Made by a program: the position numbers and the translations under genes. The notes under the pieces are model-generated. The model was not told where the DNA came from and did no database searches. It saw only the letters and a program-made list of their open reading frames with translations. A stretch of 64,000 nucleotides of DNA from contig NZ_AP025170.1 of assembly GCF_003402535.2 (NCBI RefSeq), forward strand, positions 2,046,001-2,110,000. The letters run 5' to 3'. This document shows, in pieces, positions 61,914 to 64,000 of this stretch. Positions within the stretch are counted from its first letter, which is position 1. Every line of letters begins with the position of its first letter. This DNA comes from Cupriavidus sp. P-10. Its GTDB lineage: Bacteria; Pseudomonadota; Gammaproteobacteria; Burkholderiales; Burkholderiaceae.

Positions 61914-62773
61914 ACCGGCTCCTTGCTGAGTTCGTGTGCCGCTGGCGCGCCCGTGGCCGCCACTTGTGCCCGCAGTGCGGACGTGCTGACCAGCGCGCCG
62001 GCAAAGGCGCCCTGCCCCAGGTCGATACCAGCAGCCTGCAGCCGCTCAACGCTTTCGGCGTTCTGCAAGCGCCGGCCGATCAGCGTGACGCCGGCATTGG
62101 CGGCGCTGGCACGCAAGCCCGCCAGCTGGCGGTCGGTCCAGGTGCGGCGCATATCGAGCTTGAGCCATTCCGGCAATGCATGCGCCATCAGCGCGCCCGC
62201 CTCGGCCGGGTCCGACGCCTGCAGGCTGACCGCGAAGCCGTTGCGCCGGTAGTTGCCGACCACGTGCAGCAGCAGTGGCAAGTCGTCGTTGGCGCTGGCC
62301 GGCACCTGGATCACGAAGCGCTCCAGCGGCAACCCCAGCGATTGCAGCGCGCGCCGGAACGCGGCGCCATGGTCGTCGGCGACCGCTGCCAGCAGCCGGT
62401 TGTGCACGTTCAGCACCAGCTTGTGCGCGCCGTCGGCGGCAAAGTAGTTGATCGCGTGCAGCAGCCGCGACAGGCGGTCGAGCGACACCAGCGTGGTGTC
62501 GTCGGCGGCCATCGCGAACAGCTTCCACGCCGCCAGGCCCAGGCCATCGTCGGCATAGGTATGGATCGAGCCTTCGTGCGCCACGACCTGGCGGTCGGCC
62601 AGCGTCACCAGCGGCTCGAAGGCGCTGGTCAGCGAGCAATTGAAAAACTGTCCCTGCACCTGCCCGCGCGCGTCGCGCCACAGTTGCCGGTCGGCCAGCG
62701 GCTGGCGCGGCAGCGATTCCAGATAGCGTTGCAGCGGCTTGGCTGCGCTGGCGGGGTCATGCACGCCTGGCAT
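61910..62773 (-). CDS. Degenerate EAL-domain protein
   Basis: From ATG 62773 (AAGGA upstream) the protein has 287 residues; an earlier in-frame start at 62881 is possible. The fold of an EAL domain is traceable (FFNCSLTSAFEPLVTLADRQ, KLVLNVHNRLLAAV, LPEWLKLDMRRTW), but the catalytic signature is lost. VAHEGSI stands where the EAL/EVL motif belongs, VIQVPAS replaces the LEITE segment, and there is no DDFGTGYSSL-type metal-binding loop. It should therefore not hydrolyse cyclic di-GMP and may act as a binding or regulatory protein. It overlaps the hydrolase gene by 4 bp. Confidence 0.7.
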   Translation of the reverse strand: MPGVHDPASAAKPLQRYLESLPRQPLADRQLWRDARGQVQGQFFNCSLTSAFEPLVTLADRQVVAHEGSIHTYADDGLGLAAWKLFAMAADDTTLVSLDRLSRLLHAINYFAADGAHKLVLNVHNRLLAAVADDHGAAFRRALQSLGLPLERFVIQVPASANDDLPLLLHVVGNYRRNGFAVSLQASDPAEAGALMAHALPEWLKLDMRRTWTDRQLAGLRASAANAGVTLIGRRLQNAESVERLQAAGIDLGQGAFAGALVSTSALRAQVAATGAPAAHELSKEPV

Positions 62774-62877
62774 GGCGAATTCCTTCGGTTGACCGGACCG
62801 CGTCGGGTCCCATGGTCGGATTGGTGATGGCAACGGCCTGCTGTCGCAGCGCGCGCCTGCCTGCTCATGATAGGAGT

Positions 62878-63819
62878 TCAACGGGCGCCGGCGAATGAAG
62901 ATTCCGTCATGTCGATGTGCGTGCCGTCGTCGATGCGCTGCGCACGGCGCTTCGTGCCCGCATCGAGGGGCGAAGGCGCCGCCGGAGTCTGCCGCATCAC
63001 GCGCTGCAGTACCGATGCTTCGAGTTGAGCGAAGCCGGCGGCGCCGCGCTCGCGCGGCCGCGCCAGCGCCACCGGCTCGTCCATGGCGATGTGGCCGTCC
63101 TCGATCAGCACGATGCGGTCGGCCAGTGCCACGGCCTCGGAGACGTCATGGGTCACCAGCAGCGCCGTGAAGCCAAGGCGCCGCCAAAGGCCTTCGATCA
63201 GGCCCTGCATTTCGATACGCGTGAGCGCGTCGAGCGCACCCAGCGGCTCGTCCAGCAACAATAGCTGCGGGTGATGCACCAGCGCGCGCGCCAGCGCCAC
63301 GCGTTGCCGCTGGCCGCCGGACAGCCTTGCGGGCCACGCCTGTGCGCGGTCGGCCAGGCCCACCTGCGCCAGCACTTCGGCCGCCTCGCCACGCCGCGCG
63401 CGCGGCAGGCCCAGCGCCACGTTGTCCAGCACGCGCTTCCAAGGCAGCAGGCGCGCGTCCTGGAACATCACGCGCACGTCGGCGCCGCGCTTGCGGCTGC
63501 TTTTCGCGTGGTCTTGCGCGTCACCGTCGATCGCAATGGTGCCGGCATCGGCGCCTTCCAGCCCCGCCACCAGCCGCAGCAGCGTGCTCTTGCCGCAGCC
63601 GCTGCGCCCGACGATGGCGACGAATTCACCCGGCGCAACGTCGAGCGCCACATCGTGCAGCACCTCGCGGCCGTCGTAGCGCTTGACCACCTGGCGCAAG
63701 CGCAGCGCGACGCCACCAGTGCGGTGCGGAGCCTCTGCCTCGTGCCTGACTGCCTCGCGACGCGCGAGTCCCGCTTCCAGTTCGGCCAGCGCGGCCTGTT
63801 CCACCGGATACATCTGCAT
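62878..63819 (-). CDS. ssuB: Aliphatic sulfonate ABC transporter ATP-binding protein
   Basis: The 313-residue ATPase has Walker [12 protein letters not shown], signature LSGGQRQRV, Walker [21 protein letters not shown] and [37 protein letters not shown] is distinctive of SsuB/TauB-type proteins. An N-terminal extension of about 35 residues and a C-terminal tail after residue 255 are longer than in E. coli SsuB. It follows ssuC by 36 bp. Sulfonate uptake fits the sulfur-assimilation context. Confidence 0.92.
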   Translation of the reverse strand: MQMYPVEQAALAELEAGLARREAVRHEAEAPHRTGGVALRLRQVVKRYDGREVLHDVALDVAPGEFVAIVGRSGCGKSTLLRLVAGLEGADAGTIAIDGDAQDHAKSSRKRGADVRVMFQDARLLPWKRVLDNVALGLPRARRGEAAEVLAQVGLADRAQAWPARLSGGQRQRVALARALVHHPQLLLLDEPLGALDALTRIEMQGLIEGLWRRLGFTALLVTHDVSEAVALADRIVLIEDGHIAMDEPVALARPRERGAAGFAQLEASVLQRVMRQTPAAPSPLDAGTKRRAQRIDDGTHIDMTESSFAGAR

Positions 63820-63855
63820 AACGATCTCCTTGCCGGACGTGCGGCATTGCGTGGT

Positions 63856-64000
63856 TCAGGCGGCTGCGTAGCCGGGGTGCCAGCGCAGCCAGTAGCGCTC
63901 CAGCCCGCGTGACAGCAGGTCGGCCAGCTTGCCCAGCAGCGCATAGAGCAGGATGCCGACCAGCACCACGTCGGTCTGCAGGAATTCACGCGCATTCATG
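63856..64000 (-). CDS. ssuC: Aliphatic sulfonate ABC transporter permease (C-terminal end only)
   Basis: The last 47 or so residues are visible, reading NAREFLQTDVVLVGILLYAL, then LGKLADLLSRGLERYWLRWH, then PGYAAA and a stop at 63856. This matches the conserved C-terminus of SsuC permeases, including the last membrane helix. The start lies beyond the right edge of the window. It is upstream of ssuB in the same orientation, so an ssu operon enters the window from the right. Confidence 0.88.
   Translation of the reverse strand, partial: MNAREFLQTDVVLVGILLYALLGKLADLLSRGLERYWLRWHPGYAAA

Overview
The window is one contiguous piece of GC-rich (clearly above 60% by eye) bacterial chromosome. Short intergenic gaps, several Bug/TctC periplasmic binding proteins, the cat genes of the beta-ketoadipate pathway, cyoABCD, aceA/aceB and a cysTWA-cysB locus beside ssuBC point to a metabolically versatile betaproteobacterium of the Burkholderiaceae. 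Cupriavidus/Ralstonia is the best guess; this is inference from gene content and protein sequence, not a database match. I see no rRNA, tRNA, CRISPR array, intact insertion sequence or prophage.

Layout. 0-9.5 kb: a truncated cupin gene with a divergent MocR regulator; a HutC-type GntR regulator divergent from a cassette of a fumarase/adenylosuccinate-lyase-superfamily enzyme, a Bug receptor and fumC; an isochorismatase-fold hydrolase divergent from a GlxA-type regulator. 9.8-13.6 kb: an enolase-superfamily gene, a relic of a CatR-like LysR gene and catBCD without catA. 13.6-21.3 kb: a second MocR regulator divergent from cyoABCD, which runs directly into a siroheme/4Fe-4S sulfite (or nitrite) reductase. 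21.3-31.0 kb: a six-gene minus-strand operon (class V aminotransferase, large FAD/Fe-S oxidase, D-threonine/3-hydroxyaspartate aldolase, tctC-tctB-tctA) with a divergent FCD-type GntR regulator. 31-42.4 kb: a Bug receptor, a DUF3526-type ABC exporter with a Fur-box-like inverted repeat, a LysR gene, an SbmA/YddA-like ABC protein, several gene relics, a universal stress protein and another Bug receptor. 42.4-49.7 kb: the glyoxylate shunt, aceB and aceA, separated by a haloacid dehalogenase, a LysR regulator, a second universal stress protein, an M48 lipoprotein protease and a small lipoprotein. 50-57 kb: GGCT-like, RraA-like, ThDP enzyme and MFS genes, then an Mpo1-like protein with a LytS/LytR-type two-component system. 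57-64 kb: cysB-cysA-cysW-cysT, an alpha/beta hydrolase, a degenerate EAL protein, ssuB and the end of ssuC.

How it fits together. Much of the window concerns C2/C4 acids. The glyoxylate shunt, the aldolase/aminotransferase/oxidase operon (which would interconvert glyoxylate, glycine and 3-hydroxyaspartate) and the lyase-fumC cassette all feed malate, fumarate or glyoxylate. Most catabolic sets pair a dedicated regulator with a Bug or Tct uptake protein. The strongest candidates for an undescribed system are the aldolase/aminotransferase/oxidase/TctABC operon (21.3-30.1 kb) and the lyase-Bug-FumC cassette (3.0-6.9 kb) with its twin palindromic operators.
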